In this document: piece by piece, positions 26,821 to 35,631 of the stretch
Layout of the letters: each line of letters begins with the position of its first letter
How positions within the stretch are numbered: position 1 is the first letter of the stretch
DNA from: Limibacter armeniacum
GTDB taxonomy: Bacteria > Bacteroidota > Bacteroidia > Cytophagales > Flammeovirgaceae
Assembly (NCBI RefSeq): GCF_036880985.1
Contig: NZ_JBAJNO010000001.1
Location: forward strand, 310,001-374,000
Reading direction: 5' to 3'
Length of the DNA: 64,000 nucleotides
Notes under the pieces: model-generated
What the model was told of the DNA's origin: nothing
Database searches by the model: none
What the model saw: only the letters and a program-made list of their open reading frames with translations
Translations under genes and position numbers: made by a program

Positions 26821-28104
26821 TTACTTGTCTTCCAGTTTCCAAGTTCTAACCCAGTCCACAAGCATGGTACTGTTGATGGCATTACTCAATTCAGTTTTTT
26901 CTGGTAATCCACCCAACCAGTTTGCCTCATTGGTCCATAGGTCAAAGATGATTTCCAAATCTCTGGTAAAGTAACGGTTTTCGTACGTTTGCCCAGAACG
27001 GTCATGCCCGACTTCCACACTGCCAGCAGGCTCGCCATCCAGGTAAAACTGAATATGTTTCTCATCTTTCCACCAGACGCCAAAAGTATGGTAATCATCA
27101 TTCCATTTGACACCTTTCAAAGGATTAGCATCCGATAAGTTGGTATTCATGTAATTATCCTCATCTCTGATCACAACAGGTTGTTCATTGGCATCAGCAT
27201 GAAAATACTGTGAATTCATACGCAATGGAAAATCAGGTTGGCAATCGCAGGATGGTTTCGGATTGTTTTCAATAATATCAATCTCATCTCTGTCTGTTGA
27301 ATTGCCATTGTTCAGCCAATAGGTTGTAAATGCAGAAATATAAGCGGCTTTCACCCTAGCCTCTGTGTACATAGGATAACTTGTTTTGGTACGGGAATGG
27401 ATGCGGGCTGTCTGAAACCATCTGTCTTCCACATTGCTTTCATTCAGGGTAGCCCTGATCCAAAGGTGCCCATCCGTTACACCTGAATTATCAGCTGATT
27501 TTGACATGAATACAGGTGCCGGATAATTCCAAGTTGACTTAAACCATTTTGTCCCATCCCAAGTCTCAAACTCATCTGACATCTCTTCAAATTTCACCCA
27601 TTTTTTTCCTTCCGGTGTGGTATTATCCAAAGATACAAATGAAGGTAGGGTAGGGTCAATATTTTCAAAGTCTTCAGCAGTCAAACCATCCTCAACAGGA
27701 GTTACTGTCACACTTACTTTGGCATTATCCTGATCACCATCTTTATCCGATAAAGTATAGGTGAAACTATCTGAACCACTGAAATCAGCATTCGGAATGT
27801 ATTCAAATATGCCGTCCTTGATCTCAGTTACGATACCATTGAGAGCAATTGTTGCTAGGTTGTAGTTGTCTTCTGCTCCGCCATCATTCCCGATTTTGTC
27901 ATTTTCGGATACATCAATCTGATTGTCAGAACCAGCATTACTGTTTTCCAGTACTGTCAAGGTATTGTCAGAAGCTTTTGGCTGATCGTTAGGTTGTGCC
28001 GTCTCATCGCTTTCTCTTCCACAACTCATAAAACTTATGGTCAAGGCTAAAAAAACTAGCCTAAAAGAGCTTTTAGGTAAAACTCGTTTGATTTTCTTCA
28101 TCAT
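26821..28104 (-). CDS. GH16 endo-hydrolase, lipoprotein with Ig-like N-terminal domain (agarase/porphyranase type)
   Basis: The 427-residue protein starts at one of two adjacent ATGs; the lipobox SFMSC places C28 at the mature N-terminus. After a Ser/Asp-rich linker, residues about 55-135 form a bacterial Ig/cadherin-like domain (SFTYTLSDKDGDQDNA). The GH16 jelly-roll follows, with the retaining motif E274-I-D-I-I-E279 in RDEIDIIEN. GH16 enzymes cut internal beta-1,3 or beta-1,4 bonds; in this setting beta-agarase or beta-porphyranase is most likely. Lipid anchoring together with the spacer domain suggests it faces outward from the outer membrane. It is monocistronic, with its promoter in 28105-28321. 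Confidence 0.88.
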   Translation of the reverse strand: MMKKIKRVLPKSSFRLVFLALTISFMSCGRESDETAQPNDQPKASDNTLTVLENSNAGSDNQIDVSENDKIGNDGGAEDNYNLATIALNGIVTEIKDGIFEYIPNADFSGSDSFTYTLSDKDGDQDNAKVSVTVTPVEDGLTAEDFENIDPTLPSFVSLDNTTPEGKKWVKFEEMSDEFETWDGTKWFKSTWNYPAPVFMSKSADNSGVTDGHLWIRATLNESNVEDRWFQTARIHSRTKTSYPMYTEARVKAAYISAFTTYWLNNGNSTDRDEIDIIENNPKPSCDCQPDFPLRMNSQYFHADANEQPVVIRDEDNYMNTNLSDANPLKGVKWNDDYHTFGVWWKDEKHIQFYLDGEPAGSVEVGHDRSGQTYENRYFTRDLEIIFDLWTNEANWLGGLPEKTELSNAINSTMLVDWVRTWKLEDK

Positions 28105-28321
28105 TTCTATTCTCTTTTCCAATTATTTATTGGTATATAACTCATATTGAATTGGAGTAAAACAATCACTATTATGACAGATAGTGGAGATAAAATTCAT
28201 GCTAATAAGAGGGGTAAATACTCTCCCAATAGAAATACCCAAAATTTGTATCGCTCAGGAATTTATCCTCTGAAAATCTATTTGTGATAAACATGATTAT
28301 CTATGAATAGCTGATAAGAGA

Positions 28322-28356
28322 AAAGGCATGAACCATCTTAAATGATCCATGCCTTT
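28322..28356 (-). terminator. Intrinsic terminator of sulfatase 28376-30010
   Basis: A 9-bp stem (AAAGGCATG, 28322-28330, with 28348-28356) with a 17-nt loop lies 20 bp beyond the stop codon. On the minus strand it is followed by a T-rich run, TTCTCTTAT. Confidence 0.6.
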
Positions 28357-28375
28357 AATAGAAGAAATTGGGTTG

Positions 28376-30010
28376 CTATTGTTTTTCCACTTGCTTAAGT
28401 TTTTTCATTCTTCCAATTCCGCTAGCTGGTGCATCATGTTCTGTTGCATGAAGGTCAAACTGTGGCATAATGGCTTCCAGCATTTTCTTTTCTTTCCTGT
28501 GCGCTTCTGACACTTTGCTCCAATCTGTGATTTTCGGGTAGGAGATCAGGTCCTTAGGTGTTTTGGCGGTATTGTAATAATTGCCTTTTCCGTCTATCAT
28601 CACATTTTTGCCCCTGATCAACTGCTTCTCCTGATGATAGGAGTAGATCCACTCACGGTGTTCTTTCTGATCGGTTGTCAGGTAAGTCAGTAGGCTTTCA
28701 CCATTCAGCTCATAACTTTCAGGCACCTTTATCCCCACTATATCCACGATAGTAGGTAGTACATCAGAGATATTGGCTAGAATATCCTGCTCACCTTGCT
28801 TGCTCATATTCAGGCATGGCGCATAGATAATCAGCGGAACATGCACTCCTTTCTGTGAAACAGGGACATTCTTTCCATAGCCGCTGGTACCGTTGTCTGC
28901 ACAGAAAATCAGAATGGTGTTGTCCTCAATACCCAGTTCTTTCAGTTTCTTCATGTATTGCCATACTTGATAATCAAGATAATTAATATGGTTATGGATA
29001 CCACCTTCTGTTACTGTTCCATGCGTATCGTATTGTCCTGCATCACCTGTGATATGAGGTTGAGTTTTGGTGTATTGTCCATTTTCCCATTTGATCTTAG
29101 GAGTGCCAGGCCATTTTTCCCTTTTATCCTTGTCAGTTTCGGAACTGAAGAAATCCCAGCCGTCGTGACCTAGGTGTGTGGTATGGTAGATGAAGAATGG
29201 CTGTTCATCTTTCTGCTTTCTTTTCATAAAGTCAAAGATGAAATCTAGTTCCACATCAGGACCGTAAGTGTTCAAGCCATACGATTGACGGGATTCAGGG
29301 GTGTTCGGCCACCATTCAAACTGTTGCTTGGCATCTGGATGGTTCATTAGCTGTACATGAGGTTGCCAGTACCACCCGTATTGCTGGTAGTAATCCACTT
29401 TATCGCCTGTATCTTCATTGATCAGTACCTTCTTACCATTTTGCTTTTTTGAGATGATCTTAAAGTCGGTGTATGGATTTTCATCACTTTTGGATTGTAT
29501 TTCCCCAGGTGTGAAAACTGCTTCATCAAATCCGAAGTTTTCGACACCAGACATCTGTGTTTTACCTGCCCAATAAGTAGCGTATCCACCTGCTTTCGCT
29601 ATATGGGCAATGGTGTACGGAGAGCTTTCATACAAAGGCCAAGTTTCTTTTCTTCCTTTTTCGTTGGTCCATTTTCCCTTGTCCTTGTTGTGCCACCATT
29701 TATGAAGATGTGCATAACGACCTGTCATCATCATGGCACGGCTAGGCGAACAGATGGTGGATGCCCAAGTGTTTTTGACCCAAACACCCTCATTTGCAAG
29801 CTTGTCCAAGACAGGCGTTTGTGCTCTGTATTTCGGGTCTGAAGTATCACCACCTTGTGGTGCAGGTGACCATTGGGAGGCGCCGTAAATTGGCAATTCT
29901 CTGGCACTGATATCATCTGCATAAATCAGGATAATATTGGGCTTTTGTGCATGCCCCAATGATAATCCAATGATACACCACAGCACAAGGCTGCTCAATA
30001 TAGTCTTCAT
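28376..30010 (-). CDS. S1-family sulfatase, secreted (CSPSR)
   Basis: This 544-residue enzyme starts at the ATG before KTILSSLVLW, giving a signal peptide ending LGHAQ; the frame stays open 48 codons upstream but that part has no signal character. PNIILIYADDIS binds the metal, C87-S-P-S-R is the formylglycine motif, and YWAGKTQMSG and FCADNGTSG complete the active site. It is a distinct subtype from the other four sulfatases (large insert about residues 125-250). It stands alone, divergent from the ten-gene operon beginning at 30299, with which it shares a 288-bp control region. Desulfation of an agar- or porphyran-type oligosaccharide is inferred from context. Confidence 0.9.
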   Translation of the reverse strand: MKTILSSLVLWCIIGLSLGHAQKPNIILIYADDISARELPIYGASQWSPAPQGGDTSDPKYRAQTPVLDKLANEGVWVKNTWASTICSPSRAMMMTGRYAHLHKWWHNKDKGKWTNEKGRKETWPLYESSPYTIAHIAKAGGYATYWAGKTQMSGVENFGFDEAVFTPGEIQSKSDENPYTDFKIISKKQNGKKVLINEDTGDKVDYYQQYGWYWQPHVQLMNHPDAKQQFEWWPNTPESRQSYGLNTYGPDVELDFIFDFMKRKQKDEQPFFIYHTTHLGHDGWDFFSSETDKDKREKWPGTPKIKWENGQYTKTQPHITGDAGQYDTHGTVTEGGIHNHINYLDYQVWQYMKKLKELGIEDNTILIFCADNGTSGYGKNVPVSQKGVHVPLIIYAPCLNMSKQGEQDILANISDVLPTIVDIVGIKVPESYELNGESLLTYLTTDQKEHREWIYSYHQEKQLIRGKNVMIDGKGNYYNTAKTPKDLISYPKITDWSKVSEAHRKEKKMLEAIMPQFDLHATEHDAPASGIGRMKKLKQVEKQ

Positions 30011-30046
30011 ATTTACCAAGCGTTGTTTGTTTTCATGTTTATGTGA

Positions 30047-30075
30047 TAAAGGTAAACACATTTGCAGGGTAGCAA
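30047..30075 (-). promoter_or_regulatory. Predicted promoter of sulfatase 28376-30010
   Basis: On the minus strand TTGC (30072-30075) is separated by 17 nt from TACCTTTA (30047-30054), one mismatch from the Bacteroidota -7 box TAnnTTTG. The implied start of transcription is about 30 bp before the ATG. Confidence 0.4.
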
Positions 30076-30101
30076 GGTGATAATTCCCTCCAATTAAGGG
30101 G
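30075..30101 (-). promoter_or_regulatory. Shared CCCCTT...TCACCT element, sulfatase 28376-30010
   Basis: On the minus strand CCCCTTAATTGGAGGG leads into AATTATCACCT, which abuts the -33 TTGC. It resembles the elements at 4925 and 11201. The plus-strand core TCCCTCCAATTAAGGGGA matches 15 of 18 positions of the one at 60161-60178. Confidence 0.45.
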
Positions 30102-30145
30102 AGTAAACTGTACTTTTTACACATTTTATCTTGGTGATAAAATGC

Positions 30146-30174
30146 CCCCTTCATTTTATCTATTCTATTCAGGG
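30146..30174 (+). promoter_or_regulatory. Related CCCCTT element, ten-gene operon
   Basis: CCCCTTCATTTTATC continues into TATTCTATTCAGGG, 125 bp upstream of the GTG of the first gene. It keeps the CCCCTT head and the TTCA near the far end, but not the final CCT, so it is a weaker match than the sulfatase copies. Confidence 0.3.
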
Positions 30175-30298
30175 AGGTCTATGATGAAGACCTATCTTTA
30201 AAATCAATCGAATTGTTGATTATCAGGTGAGTAATGATGTTTTGCTGCATGTACTCACTCACAAAATGAACTGACCAACCTTTTAAAAAATAAATAAA

Positions 30299-31588
30299 GT
30301 GAACAAGCAAATTTTAAAAACCCCTATGCTCATTTTTTTATTGTTGAGCACATTTCACTTCTCTAATGCCCAAAAACTAGTTGAAAAGCCTTTTCAACCT
30401 AAAGATAGCCATGCCCCAAAAGAATATGCACTGGCTTGGGCAGATGAATTCAATGCGTTTCAATTAGATACAACGGAGTGGTTTTATAGAGATGGTATCG
30501 ACCGTCAGATGACGATTATGGCACAGGAGAATGTGATTCTTGATCATGATAATCTGAATATTGTGTGTCAGGCAGGTCAGTTTAGGGCACACCCGGAAGT
30601 GTATAGAGTCAAGGAAGGGAAAGACTTTTTTAATCAGAAAGGGGGAGGTGTGATCAGCGAGTGGCGTTTCCGTGAGGGCTACTTCGAGGCGAGATGCAAG
30701 ATGTTGAACGCTCCCCTGTGGCATCCGGCGTTTTGGCTGGAGCGAGCCAACTCCAATCCGGAAAACAACAGCCTGAAAACTTTTACAACCTATTCGGAAA
30801 TTGACATTATGGAAACGGAACCGAATCATGCCACTTGGCAGAGTATCCGAGTGCACGATTGGGTTTCGGGAGGAGAGCACCGCAAGATTCCGATCAAGGT
30901 AAAGGAAAATGACTGGGGAAGAACCTACTGCACCGACCAGCATGGAGAGTGGTTCGTGTGGGGCATGAAGCTGACACACGAGAAAGCCATGTTTTACGAG
31001 AATGATTCTCTGGTGGCTACAGTCGAGATCCCGGAAGACTATGTGCGTGACGCCAGAAATATTATCCTGTCTTGCTTAAGCATCAAATCACCCAAAGAGA
31101 GCGGCATTCAGAAGTTTGACTGGGTAAGGTTCTATGAGCCGGAAACCATGAGAGCAAGCACGACAAAGGAATGCGAAAACCTGATTCAGCATACAAGTAT
31201 TGTGGGCAAAGACATTTTTGACACCAAAGTTGAAAAGGCTTCAGGCGGGTATTGCCAAAACATTGTCAATGCGAAAAAAGGAGACTTTATACGTTACCGT
31301 GTCTATATCTCCGAAAAAGGAAAATACAATATCAAGCTAGGCTACTTGCCGCAGAAGCAAGCCCAAGGAACCTGGAACTTAAGCATTGACGGAGTTGCCC
31401 AGGGTGAGGAAATAGACCAGAAGGGGAAAGCCAAATTCAAGTCGTTTGACTTAGGCGAAAAAACGTTTGACCGGGTAGGTTTCCATGAGTTCAAGTTTGA
31501 GATGGATGTAGCGAACGGCACGACAGGTTCAGGAACATTTGATTACCTGGAAGTAACCAAGTTGGATCCCGAAATCACCAAGAAATAA
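30299..31588 (+). CDS. GH16 endo-hydrolase with C-terminal carbohydrate-binding-like domain
   Basis: This 429-residue secreted protein appears to start with GTG at 30299; that start gives a full signal peptide ending HFSNAQ, while the next ATG (codon 10) truncates its positive N-region. The GH16 domain (about 40-285) has E167-I-D-I-M-E172 in TYSEIDIMET. A C-terminal beta-sandwich of about 130 residues (about 295-425; GDFIRYRVYISEKGKYNI) is of a CBM6/golvesin-like kind. Expected role: endo-cleavage of beta-linked galactan in the periplasm or at the surface. It heads the operon 30299-47163; the next gene follows after 35 bp. Confidence 0.87.
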   Translation: MNKQILKTPMLIFLLLSTFHFSNAQKLVEKPFQPKDSHAPKEYALAWADEFNAFQLDTTEWFYRDGIDRQMTIMAQENVILDHDNLNIVCQAGQFRAHPEVYRVKEGKDFFNQKGGGVISEWRFREGYFEARCKMLNAPLWHPAFWLERANSNPENNSLKTFTTYSEIDIMETEPNHATWQSIRVHDWVSGGEHRKIPIKVKENDWGRTYCTDQHGEWFVWGMKLTHEKAMFYENDSLVATVEIPEDYVRDARNIILSCLSIKSPKESGIQKFDWVRFYEPETMRASTTKECENLIQHTSIVGKDIFDTKVEKASGGYCQNIVNAKKGDFIRYRVYISEKGKYNIKLGYLPQKQAQGTWNLSIDGVAQGEEIDQKGKAKFKSFDLGEKTFDRVGFHEFKFEMDVANGTTGSGTFDYLEVTKLDPEITKK

Positions 31589-31623
31589 TTGAGTGACTTT
31601 TTAAAATAGATATACAAGATATT

Positions 31624-33303
31624 ATGAATGCGATAGATATAACGGTCATTTTTGTCTTTACCCTGTTGGTTTTCCTCTGCGGGATGAGCTTCTCCCGCTC
31701 AGGCAAAAACATGAAATCCTTTTTTGCGGCAGGCGGTAATCTACCGTGGTGGATGAGCGGTTTATCCCTTTTTATGAGCTTCTTTTCCGCAGGTACTTTT
31801 GTGGTTTGGGGATCGGTGGCCTATCAAAGCGGTTGGGTCGCGATTGCCATCCAATGGACCATGTGTATTTCAGGATTGATCATCGGTTTTGTGATTGCGC
31901 CCAAATGGCAAAAAACCGGAGCGCTGACCGCTGCCGAGTACATCACAGATCGGTTGGGCTACGGAACGCAAAAGATTTATACCTACCTGTTCCTGATGAT
32001 CTCCGTGTTTACTACGGGTGCTTTTCTATATCCGGTGGCTAAGATTGTGGAAGTGTCCACAGGAGTGCCAATTTATGCGAGTATCATTTGTTTGGGAATC
32101 CTGATTTTGGCTTACACCGCTGCTGGAGGACTGTGGGCAGTGATCGTGACGGATGTACTCCAATTTGTAGTGCTGACCGCTGCAGTGCTGATTGTCGTTC
32201 CTTTATCCTTAAGTAAGGTGGGTGGTGTAAGCGGTTTTGTAGCGAACGCACCGGAGAACTTCTTCAACTTCGTCAACGAAGAGTACTCTCCCTATTTCCT
32301 GTTGGCTTTTGGGCTGTACAATCTCTTCTTTATCGCTGGAAACTGGGCGTATGTACAGCGTTACACAAGTGTTTCAACTGCCAAAGATGCCAAAAAAGTA
32401 GGTTGGTTATTTGGCGGACTGTATGCGGTAAGTCCCGTGATTTGGATGCTGCCGCCTATGATTTACCGAGTGCTCAATCCTGACTTGCAAGGCTTGGCGG
32501 ATGAGGGCGCTTACCTGCTCATGTGCAAGGAAGTATTGCCTGTTGGGATGCTGGGATTGATGTTGGGAGGGATGATCTTCGCAACGTCTAGCTCGGTAAA
32601 CACCACGCTGAATATCTCCGCTGGCGTTTTGACCAATGATATCTTTAAGCATTTCAGACCTCAGACCAGCGATCAAGGACTGGTCTATGTCGGAAAAATA
32701 GCCACTGTGGTTTTGGGTGTCATTACGATTATTGTTGCGCTTTTGGTTCCCAAACTCGGTGGTATCGTGGAAGTGGTAATGAGCTTAGCGGCACTTACGG
32801 GCGGAGCCATGTTTTTACCGCCTATCTGGGCACTTTTTTCTAAAAAACAGACAGGGCAATCTGTGCTAGCGGTGACCTTGGTTTCGTTAGCCGTAAATGC
32901 CTTCTTCAAGTTTTTAGCTCCTTCACTGATCGAAGTTTCCCTAAGCCGTGCAGCAGAAATGGCATTGGGAGTGACGTTGCCAATCGTCTTATTGACGATT
33001 ACCGAAATCCTGTTTCAGGTAAAAAATACTTCATCAAGTCAGTATGAAAATTACTTGTCTCTCCAAAATGAAAAAGAAAGAGAGGAACAGGAAAATGCCG
33101 ATGGCAACAGGAAGGGGGCACGTGTAATCGGAGTAGGTGTGCTTTCGACCGGAGGACTGATCCTGATACTTTCCGCACTAGCTGAAACCGGCGCTTTGCT
33201 GGTTGGCGGTATGGGCGTCGTGGTGCTTGCACTCGGAGCGATCATTATTTACAAAAACCAATCAGTGAGTCAGCCTCAAGAAGCTGAAAAAATCTATCAA
33301 TAA
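31624..33303 (+). CDS. Sodium:solute symporter (SSS family), sugar uptake
   Basis: This 559-residue inner-membrane protein has about 13-14 hydrophobic segments. FFAAGGNLPWWMSGLSLFMS and YTAAGGLWAVIVTDVLQF are signature stretches of the SSS family. It imports a small solute with Na+. With GH117, GH2 and GH16 genes downstream, galactose, 3,6-anhydro-L-galactose or a neoagarobiose-type disaccharide are the likely cargoes. It is the only sugar permease in the window. It sits between the GH16 and the FAD enzyme genes with gaps of 35 and 11 bp. A hydrophilic cytoplasmic segment rich in Glu and Arg lies near residues 475-500. Confidence 0.92.
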   Translation: MNAIDITVIFVFTLLVFLCGMSFSRSGKNMKSFFAAGGNLPWWMSGLSLFMSFFSAGTFVVWGSVAYQSGWVAIAIQWTMCISGLIIGFVIAPKWQKTGALTAAEYITDRLGYGTQKIYTYLFLMISVFTTGAFLYPVAKIVEVSTGVPIYASIICLGILILAYTAAGGLWAVIVTDVLQFVVLTAAVLIVVPLSLSKVGGVSGFVANAPENFFNFVNEEYSPYFLLAFGLYNLFFIAGNWAYVQRYTSVSTAKDAKKVGWLFGGLYAVSPVIWMLPPMIYRVLNPDLQGLADEGAYLLMCKEVLPVGMLGLMLGGMIFATSSSVNTTLNISAGVLTNDIFKHFRPQTSDQGLVYVGKIATVVLGVITIIVALLVPKLGGIVEVVMSLAALTGGAMFLPPIWALFSKKQTGQSVLAVTLVSLAVNAFFKFLAPSLIEVSLSRAAEMALGVTLPIVLLTITEILFQVKNTSSSQYENYLSLQNEKEREEQENADGNRKGARVIGVGVLSTGGLILILSALAETGALLVGGMGVVVLALGAIIIYKNQSVSQPQEAEKIYQ

Positions 33304-33314
33304 GACTTTCAACT

Positions 33315-35594
33315 ATGATTATAGAAAATTTCTCAAGCGAAAAGCGTGAAAATAAACTCAACCAACTTTCTGCCGAATTTGTAGTGGCAGGTGGTGGTAT
33401 AGCAGGTGTTTGTGCCGCTATTACAGCCGCACGAAAAGGTGTAAAAACGATCCTGATACAGGACAGGCCTGTATTGGGTGGCAACGCTTCCTCAGAAGTG
33501 AGGCTGTGGGTATTGGGTGCCACTTCCCACATGGGTAACAACAACCGTTGGTCCAGAGAAGGAGGTGTGATGGACGAAATCCTGATCGAAAACCTTTACA
33601 AAAACAGGGAAGGGAATGCTGTGATCTTTGATACCATTCTTTTGGATAAGGTGATGCAGGAGGAAAACATCACCCTGATGCTGAACACCGCTGTATCTGC
33701 CGTCCAAAAGGCAGACGAGAAAAGTATCGAAGCAGTTTGGGCTTTCAATTCGCAAAACTCGACCCACTACAAGATCGATGCGCCACTTTTCTGTGATGCG
33801 ACAGGGGACGGACTCGTCGCTTTTCAGGCGGGTGCTCCTTTCCGTATTGGGGCTGAGGCAAAAGAGGAGTTTGGTGAATTGTTTGCGCCGGATGAGGCGT
33901 ACGGTCATTTGCTGGGGCACTCCATGTATTTTTATAGCAAAAAGACAGACGAGCCGGTGAAGTACAAGGCACCTTCGTATGCGCTGAAAGAAATTGAAAA
34001 AATACCTCGATTCAGGGTCATCCGAAAAGAACACAAAGGGTGTAACTTTTGGTGGTTTGAGTATGGAGGCAGACGAGATACAATCCACGAAACCGAGGAG
34101 ATCAAGTACGAGCTTTGGAAAGTGATCTATGGCGTTTGGGACTACATCAAAAACTCAGGAAACTTCGAGGATGTAGACAACATGACGCTGGAGTGGGTCG
34201 GAAATGTGCCAGGCAAGCGGGAAAGTCGTCGCTTTGAAGGGCTGTACATGATGAAGCAGCAGGATGTGATAGGTCAAACGGAGTTTGAAGATGCAGTGGC
34301 ACATGGTGGTTGGGCGCTGGACTTGCACCCTGCAGATGGGGTTTACAGCGAACTTTCGGGCTGTACACAATGGCACTCAAAAGGGGTGTATCATATCCCT
34401 TACCGCAGCTTTGTCAGCAAGGGGATCGACAACCTGCTTTTGGCGGGACGTATCATTAGTGCTTCTCACGTCGCTTTCGGTTCTACTCGGGTGATGGCGA
34501 CTTGTGGCGTTGGGGCACAAGCGGTCGGGATGGCTGCAGCCGTTTGTAAAGAACTAGGGGTACAACCTGCCGATTTGATGGAAGTGACCAACCTCAAGAA
34601 GCTTCAGAATGAGCTTAACCTGACGGGGCAAAGCATTCCAAATATTCCTATCCGACCGGAAAGCAATCTGCTGACACAAGCAAGAGTAACCGCTTCTTCA
34701 GCACTTACACTTTCTACCATTCCTTTTGATGGAAAATGGAAAAAGCTGAACGTCTCATCCGCTCAATTGCTTCCTTTCGAGGCAAATACAGCTTACGCAT
34801 TTAAAGTACAGGTCAATGCTTCGGAGAAAACAACATTGGAAGTTCAGCTTCGAAAATCGCATAACGATAAAAACTACTCGCCTGAAGTCATTTTGGAATC
34901 TCAGGTGATCGAAGTGGGAGCGGGAGAGCAAACGGTGGATTTCAAATTTGAAAGCTCAGTAGCGGATCAGCAGTATGCATTTGTGACGTTTATGGCAAAT
35001 CCTGCCCTTGAAATCAAATGCAGTGAAAAGAGAATCACGGGAGTGCTGTCCGTATTCAACGGAGAAAACGATAAGGTGTCCAACAAAGGAAAGCAAACAC
35101 CACCTCAGGGAATCGGTGTGGATGAGTTCGAGTTCTGGATTCCGGAGCGCCGCCCTGAAGGGGAAAATATAGCCATGGAGATCAGTCCGGCGATTGAAGC
35201 ATTTGATGTCTCCAACATCGGAAATGGCTTTGTCCGTCCGTGGGGAACAGCCAATGCTTGGGTAGCTGATCTTTCTGATACAAAACCAACCCTGAAAATG
35301 GAATGGGACAGCGAACAACCACTCTCTGAAATTCGCCTGTTTTTGGACACTGACTACGACCACGCACTGGAGTCTGTACAGTTTGGGCATCCGGAAGAAG
35401 TGATTCCTTTCTGTTTGCAAAACTATACGATCAAGGATCTGAACGGTCAGGTTCTTTTTCAGCAATCAGATAACTATCAGACGATTAACGCCTTCAAGTT
35501 TGAAGAAGGTTTTAGCACAAAAGGACTTTTGATTGAAACGGAACATCCTTCCTCAGACGTTCCGGCGGCCATCTTTGAGGTTGTGTGCTTGTAA
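33315..35594 (+). CDS. FAD-dependent oxidoreductase (FAD_oxidored family), cytoplasmic
   Basis: This 759-residue protein has no signal peptide. Residues 22-45 form a Rossmann FAD-binding motif, VVAGGGIAGVCAA, and PVLGGNASSEVRLWVLGA is typical of the PF12831 family. A second flavin-contact region (LLLAGRIISASHVAFGSTRV, then MATCGVGAQAVGMAAA) lies about residues 375-410. The last 300 residues form a beta-rich domain of unknown role. Members are often mislabelled xanthan lyase. Placed directly after the sugar symporter (11 bp) and before GH117, it most likely oxidises an imported sugar or oligosaccharide inside the cell, but no substrate is known. The cytoplasmic location contrasts with every other enzyme of the operon, all of which carry export signals. 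Confidence 0.85.
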   Translation: MIIENFSSEKRENKLNQLSAEFVVAGGGIAGVCAAITAARKGVKTILIQDRPVLGGNASSEVRLWVLGATSHMGNNNRWSREGGVMDEILIENLYKNREGNAVIFDTILLDKVMQEENITLMLNTAVSAVQKADEKSIEAVWAFNSQNSTHYKIDAPLFCDATGDGLVAFQAGAPFRIGAEAKEEFGELFAPDEAYGHLLGHSMYFYSKKTDEPVKYKAPSYALKEIEKIPRFRVIRKEHKGCNFWWFEYGGRRDTIHETEEIKYELWKVIYGVWDYIKNSGNFEDVDNMTLEWVGNVPGKRESRRFEGLYMMKQQDVIGQTEFEDAVAHGGWALDLHPADGVYSELSGCTQWHSKGVYHIPYRSFVSKGIDNLLLAGRIISASHVAFGSTRVMATCGVGAQAVGMAAAVCKELGVQPADLMEVTNLKKLQNELNLTGQSIPNIPIRPESNLLTQARVTASSALTLSTIPFDGKWKKLNVSSAQLLPFEANTAYAFKVQVNASEKTTLEVQLRKSHNDKNYSPEVILESQVIEVGAGEQTVDFKFESSVADQQYAFVTFMANPALEIKCSEKRITGVLSVFNGENDKVSNKGKQTPPQGIGVDEFEFWIPERRPEGENIAMEISPAIEAFDVSNIGNGFVRPWGTANAWVADLSDTKPTLKMEWDSEQPLSEIRLFLDTDYDHALESVQFGHPEEVIPFCLQNYTIKDLNGQVLFQQSDNYQTINAFKFEEGFSTKGLLIETEHPSSDVPAAIFEVVCL

Positions 35595-35631
35595 TAGGTT
35601 GAACATCATTATTAATAGAAATAAAAAGAGC

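Noticed and set aside
33315-35594. Annotation as xanthan lyase
   Set aside because: The Rossmann GGGIAG motif and FAD_oxidored blocks are clear, there is no signal peptide, and no lyase fold is seen; the name is a known carry-over error in this family.
35533-35631. 33-codon upstream extension of the GH117 gene
   Set aside because: It overlaps the end of the FAD oxidoreductase gene and hides the lipoprotein signal that starts at 35632.
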